A stretch of 20,570 bases of DNA. Origin: Bacteroidota bacterium (GTDB taxonomy: Bacteria; Bacteroidota; Bacteroidia; Chitinophagales; Chitinophagaceae). The stretch covers positions 1 to 20,570 of the forward strand of contig CANFLP010000022.1 in NCBI GenBank assembly GCA_947447835.1. Direction: 5' to 3'. A program made the position numbers and the translations under genes. The notes under the pieces were generated by a model. That model had not been told where the DNA came from. It saw only the letters and a list, made by a program, of their open reading frames with translations, and ran no database searches. Shown piece by piece: positions 8,665 to 16,643 of this stretch. Each line of letters begins with the position of its first letter. The stretch's first letter is position 1.

Positions 8665-9990
8665 ATGAAACATATCCTTTCTATAGCATTTGCTGTATTT
8701 ATTTTTGCAGCTTGCAACAACGCTTCTGATTACAAGCAAATCACCCACAATCCTGATTTGTATGCTAATACAGTGCATGAATTAAATCAAGTAGTAATGG
8801 GTAATAATTTTAGCCCTATTGTTGCTTCAAGAAATTATGCATATGCAGCTATTGCAGGTTATGAAGTAACTGCAGCAGGGAATCCTACAAAGTATCAAAG
8901 TTTGGCTGGTCAATTAAAAGGGTTAACCGAAGTGCCTAAGCCCGAGGATACAGTGAATATAGATTTCCCTTATGCATCGATTGTTGCCTTAAGTATGGTA
9001 GGACAAGCGGTTACTTTTCCAGAAGGAAGTATGAAAGAATATACTGATAGCTTACACAATTTGGTGAAAGCGCACGGTATGCCATCAAAAATGATTGAAG
9101 CATCTGAGGCCTATGCAAAAAAAGTAGGTACTGCTATTATTGCATGGAGTAAAAAAGACAATTATGCACAAACAAGAAGTGCTGAAAAGTACACTGTAAA
9201 AGATATCCCAGGAAGATGGGTGCCCACACCACCTATGTATGCGTCAGCTGCCGAACCACATTGGAAAGAGATTAGAACAATGGTATTAGACAGTGCAAGT
9301 CAGTTTCGTCCAAAAACACCTCCGACATTTAATATTACAGATAAAAATAGCGAATACTATATCAATGTAATGATGGTTAAAAATGCGGGAGATAGTTTAA
9401 CAGACGAACAAAAGCATATTGCTAATTTTTGGGACGACAATCCATTTAAAATTAATGTAAATGGACATGCTATGTTTAGTACTAAAAAGTTTTCTCCTCC
9501 AGGTCACTGGATGAGTGTAGTTGGTATTGCAAACAAAACTGCAAAAGGTGATTTTGAAACATCAACTACTGCTTACGCTAAAACAGCGATTGCTTTGTTT
9601 GATGCATTCATACATTGTTGGGATGCTAAATATGAGTACAATACTGTTCGTCCAGAAACAGTGATTAATAAATATATTGATCCAAACTGGAGACCCTTAT
9701 TGCAAACTCCTGCATTCCCTGAATATACTTGTGGACACTCTACTATTTCTTCATCAGCGGCCGAAGCATTAACTAGTGTTTATGGCGACAATTTTGCATA
9801 CACCGATTCGACAGAATTGGAATTTGGAATTGCAAACAGAAGCTTTAAGTCGTTTAGAAATGCAGCTGATGAGAATAATTGGGCTAGATTTTATGGTGGC
9901 TTACATTTTCACAATTCTTGTATCGTAAGTACAGAACAAGGAAAAAAAGTAGGTAGCTGGGTAGTGGATCATCTTAAGATGAAAAAGTAA
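8665..9990 (+). CDS. Vanadium-dependent haloperoxidase/PAP2-family lipoprotein
   Basis: ATG 8665 gives a 441-residue product with a lipobox FAAC (Cys17), so it is a membrane-anchored periplasmic or outer-membrane lipoprotein. A TTG two codons earlier is less likely. The C-terminal third holds the vanadate/phosphate pocket of the family: K-x6-RP (Lys322, Arg329), a CGH motif (Cys356-Gly357-His358, within FPEYTCGHST) and R-x5-H (Arg408, His414, within ARFYGGLHFH). The length and the WRPLLQTPAFPEY block match the bacterial haloperoxidase-like group better than small PAP2 phosphatases. The expected role is halide oxidation by peroxide or phosphate-ester hydrolysis; the sequence alone cannot decide. 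Cys356 replaces the usual Ser of the SGH motif. A beta-barrel gene follows after 44 bp with no terminator, so the two probably form one transcript. Confidence 0.85.
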   Translation: MKHILSIAFAVFIFAACNNASDYKQITHNPDLYANTVHELNQVVMGNNFSPIVASRNYAYAAIAGYEVTAAGNPTKYQSLAGQLKGLTEVPKPEDTVNIDFPYASIVALSMVGQAVTFPEGSMKEYTDSLHNLVKAHGMPSKMIEASEAYAKKVGTAIIAWSKKDNYAQTRSAEKYTVKDIPGRWVPTPPMYASAAEPHWKEIRTMVLDSASQFRPKTPPTFNITDKNSEYYINVMMVKNAGDSLTDEQKHIANFWDDNPFKINVNGHAMFSTKKFSPPGHWMSVVGIANKTAKGDFETSTTAYAKTAIALFDAFIHCWDAKYEYNTVRPETVINKYIDPNWRPLLQTPAFPEYTCGHSTISSSAAEALTSVYGDNFAYTDSTELEFGIANRSFKSFRNAADENNWARFYGGLHFHNSCIVSTEQGKKVGSWVVDHLKMKK

Positions 9991-10034
9991 CCAGGCATTA
10001 GACCAAAACATCAAACTCAAACACACAACTCAAG

Positions 10035-11159
10035 ATGAAAAAATTTATTTTGTCATTACTAATTGTAATGGCCTTTTATACGCATGCAAATGCACAAGGA
10101 TGCGTAGCAATAAGAACAGTAGGCGGATTAAACACAATGGAGCATGCAATGATGCATGATGGACAAGCATCACATGAAATAAAGGATAGTTCAAAATGGG
10201 ATTTAAATATTAGCGGACGTTATTTTAAATCGTACAAACATTTTAGTGGGACTACCGAAAATACACAAAGAGTAATTGACGGAACGGATGTACGCAATTT
10301 TAGCCGTACGGTAGACGTTTCGTTAGTTAGAAAAATAAATGAACAATGGAGTATTGGAATGGATTTGCCATTAATTTCTAATGAGCGTTCTTCTAAATAC
10401 GAGCATATGGGTAACGCCACTGCAAACCCAAGATTTTCCACTTTTGCACAAGGTATTGGTGACATACGCATAACTGCATATAAGTGGATTATTGCACCAA
10501 AAGCGGGAAGCAAGGGTAATTTATTAGGAGGTGTTGGTATCAAATTGCCAACAGGTAATTATCAGGCAACTGATTTATTTCATACTTCTTTAACTGCCAC
10601 ACGCGTTGGACCTGTTGATCAATCTATTCAACCAGGTGATGGTGGATTAGGCTTATCATTGGAATTAAATGGTTTTAGAGCTATCAATAATACTTGGAGC
10701 TTATATGGAAATGCTTACTATTTAATTAACCCAAGAGATAATAATGGCGTAAGTACAACCAGAGGTGCTGTTGCATCTGCTACTGCCATTAAGTTTACAA
10801 CTAATGTAATGAGTGTTCCAGATCAATACTTATTAAGAGGTGGTGTAAACTATATGGCGAATGCATTAACATTATCATTGGGTGGTAGATATGAATGTAT
10901 TCCTGTATTTGATTTGATAGGAAAGAGCACAGGCTTTAGAAGACCAGGAAATGTATTGGCTATTGAACCGGGTGCAAATTATAGCTATAAGAAATTTAAT
11001 TTTTATGCATACGCTCCAATTCCAGTAAGACGTGAAAGACCACAAAGCTATGCCGACATTTTACAAACTAATGATCCTGCTAATACAAAAGGGTTAATTA
11101 GAGGAGATGCAGCATTTGCTGATTATAGTATTAGCATTGGTGTTGGCTATAAATTTTAA
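10035..11159 (+). CDS. Outer-membrane beta-barrel protein (Phenol_MetA_deg/transporter-like)
   Basis: The 374-residue product begins with a signal peptide (KKFILSLLIVMAFYTHANA, predicted cleavage after ANA) and ends in the aromatic beta-signal ISIGVGYKF, typical of BAM-inserted barrels. In between are alternating strands. The segment GIGDIRITAYKW and the glycine-rich GGVGIKLPTGNY resemble the PF13557-type outer-membrane proteins named after phenol meta-cleavage operons. The N-terminal mature region is rich in His and Met (MEHAMMHDGQASHE), which could bind metal, but this is only a suggestion. It follows the haloperoxidase-like lipoprotein by 44 bp and ends before a strong terminator, so they form a two-gene unit. 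It may provide a pore or anchor for the partner's substrate or product. The barrel assignment is firm; family and function are tentative. Confidence 0.8.
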   Translation: MKKFILSLLIVMAFYTHANAQGCVAIRTVGGLNTMEHAMMHDGQASHEIKDSSKWDLNISGRYFKSYKHFSGTTENTQRVIDGTDVRNFSRTVDVSLVRKINEQWSIGMDLPLISNERSSKYEHMGNATANPRFSTFAQGIGDIRITAYKWIIAPKAGSKGNLLGGVGIKLPTGNYQATDLFHTSLTATRVGPVDQSIQPGDGGLGLSLELNGFRAINNTWSLYGNAYYLINPRDNNGVSTTRGAVASATAIKFTTNVMSVPDQYLLRGGVNYMANALTLSLGGRYECIPVFDLIGKSTGFRRPGNVLAIEPGANYSYKKFNFYAYAPIPVRRERPQSYADILQTNDPANTKGLIRGDAAFADYSISIGVGYKF

Positions 11160-11176
11160 TAATAAGTTTATTATAT

Positions 11177-11212
11177 AAAAAAAAGGGGAGCCACTTGGCT
11201 CCCCTTTTTTTT
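11177..11212. terminator. Bidirectional terminator between convergent operons
   Basis: Eight A, GGGGAGCC, a 4-nt loop ACTT, GGCTCCCC and eight T form a perfect hairpin with U tracts on both strands. It ends the haloperoxidase/barrel unit (stop at 11159) and the sucrose operon arriving from the right (stop at 11239). Confidence 0.95.
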
Positions 11213-11238
11213 ATTGGGGGTCTATTATTTACATCTTC

Positions 11239-13194
11239 TTATTTACTTTCAACTGATTCTAAAATTGCAAAACTATATGGAGGCAATACAAAATATTCAT
11301 TGTCGTTACCCACTTTAAAATCTTGTCCTGTCCAATGATCATGCAATACCGAAGGTCTTTCGCCATGTTCTTTAAATGCAAACCAGGTAACAAATGACGC
11401 AGTGTTTTTATAATTGAATAAACAATACAATTGATTGGCTTTGTTTGAGCGTATAAAACCTGCCACATGTATATTGTGTGGTGTCATCCAAGTAACATTT
11501 TTGGTGTCACTTAACACCGGCAAAGCGTTACGGGTGGCAATTAGTTTTTTAGTATCGTTAAAAATACGATGTTCAAAACTGTCCACATCTTTTCTCTTTT
11601 CATTTCTTTCCCAATTCATCACAGGTCGGTGCATCCATCTATTGTCATAACTCTTGCCTGGGTCCTGTAAATAACTATAGTCATTAGTATATGCCAAGTC
11701 GTCTCCATAAAATAACATAGGTATCCCACCCATAAACATGGTTTGCGCCTGCATTAAAATTATTTTTCTTAATGCATTTTCAACTTCAATTTCGCTTTTC
11801 CACTCAACGGCTTTTTCCAAACCACATAAGGAAGCTAAAGAGCCGCTAATACGTGCGTCATTTGTTTTTGGATTTACCGAAAATAAAGCACCAGCCGAAA
11901 TGGATCCTTCATGCCAGCCTGCAAAATAGTTTTTCAAAAAAGTACGATGCTGATAAGGATTAAATCCTGCACGTTCAATCATGTAGTCATCATATCCTAA
12001 TCCAATATCGTCATGGCAACGAGTGTAAGAAATCCAAGTGCAACCAAAAGGTTTTTGCATAATAGGGTGTTGTGCCGATAACATTACTCTTGTGTCACCT
12101 GTGGCAATGGCGTCCCATTGTAATGCCATTTGTGTCGCGTTATAGGCTACATCACATTCTTTGGCTGTATAGTTATCAGTGCCAAAGTATTTAATAATCT
12201 CATCAGGGGCCACGATTGCTTCACCTAGTATAGCCATACCTGGACTAGCCACTTGCACGCATTGTTTAATTAAGCGTAATAAAGTGTGTGCCTGAGGCAG
12301 GTTTTGACAAGTAGTACCTAATTGTTTCCAAATAAATGCGGGTGCATCAATGCGCAAAATATCAACACCTAGGTTAGCGTAATGTAAAACAGTGTCAAGC
12401 ATTGCTACAAAAACGGCTGGGTTGCTATAATTTAAATCCCATTGATAGTTATGGAATACGGTCATAACCCATTTATTGCATTCTTGAATATATGTAAAAC
12501 TGCCAGGAGAAGATTCTGGAAAAATCTCTGGCATGGTTTGATCTAATTGATTAGGAATGTCTCGATTATCGTAAAAGTAAAAGAAGTCCTGATAATAAGG
12601 GTCACCGGATTTTGCTTTTTGAGCCCACTCATGATGATGTGAAGTATGGTTCAAAACAATGTCCAACATAAGGTACATGTTTTGTGTATTCATTTTTTTG
12701 ATCAAAGCATTTAGGTCATCGTTGTTTCCAAAACGTTCGTCTACCTTTCTAAAATTAGAAACCGCATAACCGCCATCACTTTCTCCAGCTGGGCTTTCAA
12801 AAACAGGCATTAGATGCAAAAAGTTAACACCCAATTCATCAAAGTAATCAAGTTTGTCGGCAAGGCCCTTTAAGCTTCCAGCAAATCTGTCTACATACAA
12901 GCTCATGCCGGTAATTTCATTACTTAAAAACCAGTTCCCTTTTTTTTCTTTGGCAATATCTTTATTAAGGAAAGTTGCTGGACGTTCTTTGTAATTATGA
13001 ATTATAGATGCGAGTGTTGCATCAAAACTTTCATTTCGTTTAGGATGACCCGCATAAATTTCATTAAATAAGGATTCTATAGTATCCAAATGTTGTGTAA
13101 ATCGTTCGGCGAATGCCTTGTCCTTTTTTCCTGAATCTATTTTGTTTGCCTGGAGTAGTTCTGCTCCAAAAGCATGTAAAGCAGTTAAGTTCAC
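11239..13194 (-). CDS. Amylosucrase-type GH13 enzyme
   Basis: This 651-residue enzyme has no signal peptide, so it should act in the cytoplasm. It follows the layout of Neisseria amylosucrase: a helical N-terminal domain (to about 90), a GH13 (beta/alpha)8 barrel with inserted B and B' domains, and a C-terminal beta domain (from about 565). Matching blocks include GMSLYVDRFAGSLKGL, SDGGYAVSNF (Asp140), DIVLNHTS, FQWDLNYSNP-like YQWDLNYSNP, IWKQLGTTCQNLPQAH and DNRWMHRP (Arg519). The catalytic residues are visible: nucleophile Asp283 (ILRIDA), acid/base Glu325 (LGEAIV) and Asp395 (RCHDD), close to Asp286, Glu328 and Asp393 of the Neisseria enzyme as I recall it. It would split sucrose, passing glucose to an alpha-glucan or water and releasing fructose. 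The start is GTG; the in-frame stop 15 bp upstream leaves no ATG. Sucrose hydrolase activity is an alternative. Confidence 0.93.
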   Translation of the reverse strand: MNLTALHAFGAELLQANKIDSGKKDKAFAERFTQHLDTIESLFNEIYAGHPKRNESFDATLASIIHNYKERPATFLNKDIAKEKKGNWFLSNEITGMSLYVDRFAGSLKGLADKLDYFDELGVNFLHLMPVFESPAGESDGGYAVSNFRKVDERFGNNDDLNALIKKMNTQNMYLMLDIVLNHTSHHHEWAQKAKSGDPYYQDFFYFYDNRDIPNQLDQTMPEIFPESSPGSFTYIQECNKWVMTVFHNYQWDLNYSNPAVFVAMLDTVLHYANLGVDILRIDAPAFIWKQLGTTCQNLPQAHTLLRLIKQCVQVASPGMAILGEAIVAPDEIIKYFGTDNYTAKECDVAYNATQMALQWDAIATGDTRVMLSAQHPIMQKPFGCTWISYTRCHDDIGLGYDDYMIERAGFNPYQHRTFLKNYFAGWHEGSISAGALFSVNPKTNDARISGSLASLCGLEKAVEWKSEIEVENALRKIILMQAQTMFMGGIPMLFYGDDLAYTNDYSYLQDPGKSYDNRWMHRPVMNWERNEKRKDVDSFEHRIFNDTKKLIATRNALPVLSDTKNVTWMTPHNIHVAGFIRSNKANQLYCLFNYKNTASFVTWFAFKEHGERPSVLHDHWTGQDFKVGNDNEYFVLPPYSFAILESVESK

Positions 13195-13209
13195 TGTAAA
13201 GAATATATT

Positions 13210-14160
13210 TTAATTGAAAATTGAATTATTTAAATGTTTGAAGGCTTCCATGGCACCCATGTATTCGCAGGTACGTGCGCCAGCTTTATTAGCGTTATAA
13301 ATGATTTTTCTCCATTCGTCTAAGCTAATTGCATTTACTTGTGCAGGTGTGTAATTAATAAGTTGAAACAATACTGCGCCAACAAAAGCATCCCCCGCAC
13401 CTGTAGCATCAACTGGTGTAATGGCAATACTTCCAATCATTTCCAAATGATCGCCAACCGACAATAAAGTGCCTTCTTTTCCTAATGTGATTGCAAATAT
13501 TGCCGATGATTTTTTTCTTAATGCAGCAGCAGCATGTTGTACCGAATCACAACCAGTAATTAACATAGCTTCTTCGTCACTCAATTTAAAAAAGTGGCAT
13601 TGCTCAATAAATGGCCAAGATTGATTGATAAAACTTTGCGTGTTATTTTGAAATAATAAGTGGCGATAATTAGGGTCGAAACTTATTATTGCATTGTTTG
13701 CTTTGGCCTTTGCCAATAAATCGGTGTATGCTGTTTGTAAAGGTCCAGGTAAAAAACTAGTTGCTGATCCAAAATGCACAATACTATATTCGGTTAATTG
13801 CAATGCGGCTAAGTCTTCCGAACTTAATTGTCCATCTGCGCCACGATTAAAATAAAAATCACGTTCGCCGTCTTCCATTAAAGAAACAAAAGCAAAAGTG
13901 GTAAAGTGTTGTGGATCTTGAATTACCCATTTAGTATCCACGCCCATTTCTTGTAATAAGTCAGTTAAGTGTTGTCCAAAAGGATCCTTGCCCACTTTTG
14001 CAGCCATATCAACTTTTGCACCAAGTGCTGCTATTGCTGCAGCTACATTGGCAGGCGCGCCTCCTGCTTTCTTTAAAAAATTTTGTCCTTTTGATAAGCT
14101 GGTACGACGGTCGGTACAAATCATGTCAATTAAAGCCTCACCTATGCATAATACTTTCAT
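13210..14160 (-). CDS. PfkB-family carbohydrate kinase, probable fructokinase
   Basis: This 316-residue ribokinase/PfkB-family enzyme carries the N-terminal glycine motif GGAPANVAAA (about residues 33-42), the central FDPNYR block, and the C-terminal signature DATGAGDAF with catalytic base Asp257. Length and motifs match bacterial fructokinases, which phosphorylate fructose with ATP. The place in the operon supports fructose as substrate: the gene lies between a sugar symporter (20 bp upstream) and the amylosucrase-type enzyme (15 bp downstream), whose reaction releases fructose. Other PfkB substrates (2-keto-3-deoxygluconate, ribose) fit the family but not the neighbours. It starts with ATG and is cytoplasmic. 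Confidence 0.88.
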   Translation of the reverse strand: MKVLCIGEALIDMICTDRRTSLSKGQNFLKKAGGAPANVAAAIAALGAKVDMAAKVGKDPFGQHLTDLLQEMGVDTKWVIQDPQHFTTFAFVSLMEDGERDFYFNRGADGQLSSEDLAALQLTEYSIVHFGSATSFLPGPLQTAYTDLLAKAKANNAIISFDPNYRHLLFQNNTQSFINQSWPFIEQCHFFKLSDEEAMLITGCDSVQHAAAALRKKSSAIFAITLGKEGTLLSVGDHLEMIGSIAITPVDATGAGDAFVGAVLFQLINYTPAQVNAISLDEWRKIIYNANKAGARTCEYMGAMEAFKHLNNSIFN

Positions 14161-14180
14161 AATAATTCTTTTAAATTCAA

Positions 14181-15518
14181 TTAATGCCCTGCACCCAGTG
14201 GTGCATTTTCAATTTCTTCAGGCGATGCAGCTTCTGTTTGAATAAACAATGTCAAGACCGAAGCGATGATTAAAAATATTCCAGCAAAGCTGATGGCTTT
14301 ACCAGGATCATTATTTAAAAAATGTTTTAATATAAACCCAAAACTTAAATTTTGAATCAACATGGGAATTACAATCATCATGTTAATAATGCCCATGTAT
14401 ACGCCGTATCTTTCTTTTGGAATTTTATGCACGACTAGTAAATAAGGGATACCCATCATGCTAGCCCACGCAATACCAAATCCAGTCATTGGCACAAATA
14501 ATAAATTTTTATCTGTGATATGAGGGAATATTAAAAGACCAACACCTGCTAAAACCAAGCAAATAATATGAATTAATTTGGGGCTTATTTTTTTTGCCAA
14601 CCACAATAAACCAAATGCAGATAAAAAGGTAACTACATTGTACCATCCATTCACTAAGCCTGTCCAGCCAACAGCTTCGTCATAGGCAGGGTTATTCTGG
14701 TAGGTAGTTGTATTCCAAACCGATAATGCAATACTCTTTGATGCGTTTTGCCAATAACAGAACAACGCATACCATTGAAATAAATAAACCAATCCTAATT
14801 GCCACATTACTTTCGGCATGCTTTTTATAGCGCTTCCAATTTCAATAAATGGTGTAAATATTTTAATTTTTTCACTTTTCAATTTTTGTAACTCTTCGTC
14901 GGTTGGAGGAATTTCCGGCGTTTTATAAACTGACCAGGCCACAGAAGCAATGGAGCAAACAGTGCCTAAAAAGAACGATGCATAAACCCATATTGGAAGT
15001 TTACCATAGTGTCCTGTAATTTTTTTCTGAAAAAAGAATAAAGACAAGTTAGCTAGTGTAATTCCTAGTCCAGTAAAAAAACTTTGTGTTAAAAAACCAG
15101 CAGCATGTTGGCTTTGCGGTAATTTATCGGCAATGAAAGCACGGTATGGTTCCATCGCAGTATTATTTGCAGCATCTAAAATCCAAAGCAAACCTACTGC
15201 CATCCATAAAGCACTACTAAAAGGGTATAAGAATAAACATAAGCTACACAGCACGGCGCCAATCATGAAATAAGGCTTTCTTCTACCAAAACGTGGGGAC
15301 CATGTTTTGTCACTCATTGCACCAATAATAGGTTGTATTAATAAACCAGTCATAGGTCCTGCTAAATTCATTAATGGAATTTGATCAGGGCTAGCACCCA
15401 ACATATCGTAAATTGGATTTACAGCAGATTGTTGTAATCCGAAACTATATTGGATTCCTAAAAAACCAACATTCATGTTGATAATTTGCGAAAAGGTCAA
15501 CCTTGGTTTGAATCTCAT
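14181..15518 (-). CDS. MFS sugar:cation symporter, probable sucrose importer (GPH/SLC45-like)
   Basis: This 445-residue integral membrane protein shows about twelve hydrophobic segments and the loop 2-3 motif of the GPH/SLC45 sugar porters (GAMSDKTWSPRFGRRKPY, about residues 67-84). Its N-terminal FGLQQSAVNPIYDMLGA block is typical of the group that includes plant and bacterial sucrose carriers. A charged cytoplasmic loop (PPTDEELQKLKSEK) separates the two six-helix halves. It is first in a three-gene minus-strand operon with a fructokinase and an amylosucrase, so sucrose is the most likely cargo, driven by a cation gradient. Maltose or another alpha-glucoside is possible. The operon has a candidate promoter at 15550-15577. 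Confidence 0.87.
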   Translation of the reverse strand: MRFKPRLTFSQIINMNVGFLGIQYSFGLQQSAVNPIYDMLGASPDQIPLMNLAGPMTGLLIQPIIGAMSDKTWSPRFGRRKPYFMIGAVLCSLCLFLYPFSSALWMAVGLLWILDAANNTAMEPYRAFIADKLPQSQHAAGFLTQSFFTGLGITLANLSLFFFQKKITGHYGKLPIWVYASFFLGTVCSIASVAWSVYKTPEIPPTDEELQKLKSEKIKIFTPFIEIGSAIKSMPKVMWQLGLVYLFQWYALFCYWQNASKSIALSVWNTTTYQNNPAYDEAVGWTGLVNGWYNVVTFLSAFGLLWLAKKISPKLIHIICLVLAGVGLLIFPHITDKNLLFVPMTGFGIAWASMMGIPYLLVVHKIPKERYGVYMGIINMMIVIPMLIQNLSFGFILKHFLNNDPGKAISFAGIFLIIASVLTLFIQTEAASPEEIENAPLGAGH

Positions 15519-15536
15519 GGCAACTAAATTTGGTTA

Positions 15537-15550
15537 AGCAAAGCGTTGCT
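15537..15550. promoter_or_regulatory. Inverted repeat at the predicted start of the sucrose operon
   Basis: AGCAA-AGCG-TTGCT is a 14-bp near-palindrome (5-bp perfect arms) at the predicted transcription start of the symporter operon. The position suits a repressor site, for example for a LacI-type regulator, but no regulator gene is in the window. Confidence 0.3.
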
Positions 15551-15577
15551 AAATATAGTCAATTTGTATTTTTTCAA
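15550..15577 (-). promoter_or_regulatory. Candidate promoter of the sucrose operon
   Basis: On the minus strand TTG (15575-15577), 17 bp, then TATATTTA (15550-15557) fits the TTG/TAnnTTTG pattern with one mismatch in the -7 box. The leader to the symporter ATG would be about 25 nt. Confidence 0.45.
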
Positions 15578-15642
15578 TCTCTTTTACAGGTAGCTTTTTA
15601 CTTTTATTAGATTAAATTTTCCCTGCAAACCTTTGCGGTGCG

Positions 15643-15650
15643 TATCTTTG
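15643..15650 (+). promoter_or_regulatory. Candidate -7 element for the YcxB-like gene
   Basis: TATCTTTG matches TAnnTTTG exactly and lies 25 bp before the ATG. A clear -33 TTTG at the right distance is not seen; only a T run at 15617-15620 is present. Confidence 0.45.
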
Positions 15651-15675
15651 TTCAAAATCACGCAAATAATTAAGA

Positions 15676-16140
15676 ATGTCTTATTCTATTTCCTATAAAA
15701 AAGATGCCGTTTTGCAAGCCCTTAGATATCATTTTATCAAGCAATCCGAGATTAAATCTTTAATGATTATTGTAAACATTTATGCAATTGTAACTGCGGT
15801 ATTATTATTCATGAAAAAAATAAGACCAGAACCTTTTTTATTGGGTTCCTTATTATGGATTGTATTGATGATTTTTTTCTGGTATATCCTGCCTAACATG
15901 TTTTACAAGAAAACTGAATTATTTAAACAGCACTGGGATTTTGATTTTGATCAGTCCGAAGCTAAACTAAGAGGATCCATGGGTGAAGCAAGTTGGGATT
16001 GGGATACGGTTACACATTATTTTGAAAGCCCCGAGTTTTTTCATTTCTATTTTGGACCTAAAAGCTTCTTTTTAATACCTAAGTTGACTATTTCTTTGGA
16101 AGATCAGCATATTCTAAGAGGTATTTTAAAAGATAAGTAA
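15676..16140 (+). CDS. YcxB-like small membrane protein
   Basis: This 154-residue protein has a short N-terminal soluble part (ISYKKDAVLQALRYHF), two hydrophobic helices at about residues 28-46 and 53-73, and a C-terminal soluble domain with FDFDQSEAKLRGSMGEASWDWDTVTHYFESPEFFHFYF. The two-helix hairpin followed by a strand-rich domain with a conserved W and an aromatic FFHFYF segment resembles the YcxB-like family (PF14317), whose function is unknown. It appears to be transcribed alone: the sucrose operon diverges from it and acpP downstream has its own -7 element. No terminator hairpin with a U tract follows it. Confidence 0.7.
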   Translation: MSYSISYKKDAVLQALRYHFIKQSEIKSLMIIVNIYAIVTAVLLFMKKIRPEPFLLGSLLWIVLMIFFWYILPNMFYKKTELFKQHWDFDFDQSEAKLRGSMGEASWDWDTVTHYFESPEFFHFYFGPKSFFLIPKLTISLEDQHILRGILKDK

Positions 16141-16205
16141 GGTAGATTCTTGCTAAAACCTGAAACAACTACTATTTGTTCGTATTCTAAAACAGTCAAA
16201 ATGAG

Positions 16206-16219
16206 GTTGTTTGAACAAC
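16206..16219. repeat. Inverted repeat in the 222-bp gap upstream of acpP
   Basis: GTTGTT-TG-AACAAC is a perfect 6-2-6 inverted repeat. Its right half with the next bases reads AACAACTA (16214-16221), which also occurs once more 50 bp upstream at 16164-16171. No U tract follows, so it is not a standard terminator. It may be a regulator site for acpP. The rest of the 16141-16362 gap shows no gene or RNA that I recognise. Confidence 0.3.
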
Positions 16220-16331
16220 TAAAAGGACTCAAAAAGAGGGTAAAAACCGTTTATTTCCACATATTATATACTTAGATTCAAAATGTGCAAACAAAAAGGC
16301 AAATAAAATATGAGTATTTTAACAAAAAGTA

Positions 16332-16339
16332 TATTTTTG
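16332..16339 (+). promoter_or_regulatory. Candidate -7 element of the acpP operon
   Basis: TATTTTTG, followed by CGCC, matches TAnnTTTG exactly and lies 23 bp before the acpP ATG, giving a leader of about 15 nt. The -33 region is not a clear match. Confidence 0.5.
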
Positions 16340-16362
16340 CGCCGTAAACAAAACTATTTACA

Positions 16363-16599
16363 ATGTCAGACATCGCATCAAGAGTTAAGAAAATCATCGT
16401 TGACAAATTAGGAGTGGATGAAGCAGAAGTTACTAACGAAGCATCATTTACAAATGATTTAGGCGCTGATTCATTAGACACAGTTGAATTAATTATGGAA
16501 TTCGAAAAAGAATTCAACATTTCTATTCCAGACGAACAAGCAGAAACAATTACTACTGTTGGTCAAGCTGTTGCTTATATCGATGAGCACGCAAAATAA
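16363..16599 (+). CDS. acpP: Acyl carrier protein
   Basis: The 78-residue acidic protein has the standard four-helix carrier layout and the phosphopantetheine site GADSLDTVEL with Ser37. It carries growing acyl chains as thioesters in type II fatty acid synthesis in the cytoplasm. Length and composition are normal for the family. It is followed 103 bp later by fabF, the condensing enzyme that uses it, with a hairpin in between that may give acpP more stable mRNA. A -7 element lies just upstream. Confidence 0.97.
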   Translation: MSDIASRVKKIIVDKLGVDEAEVTNEASFTNDLGADSLDTVELIMEFEKEFNISIPDEQAETITTVGQAVAYIDEHAK

Positions 16600-16643
16600 T
16601 TTTTATAATTATTTCACGGCTTCCAATTAAACACAGCATATTT

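Noticed and set aside
10220..10543. 107-residue minus-strand frame inside the outer-membrane barrel gene
   Set aside because: Composition looks like an antisense shadow (runs of Pro, Leu, Ser, Cys) and there is no promoter or signal.
13988..14245. Ala-rich plus-strand frame opposite the fructokinase start
   Set aside because: It is the complement of the conserved GGAPANVAAA region and spans two genes; no independent evidence of coding.
16141..16362. Possible small RNA or riboswitch in the longest gap
   Set aside because: No extended stem set, tRNA-like fold or known riboswitch core was found; only short repeats and a promoter element.
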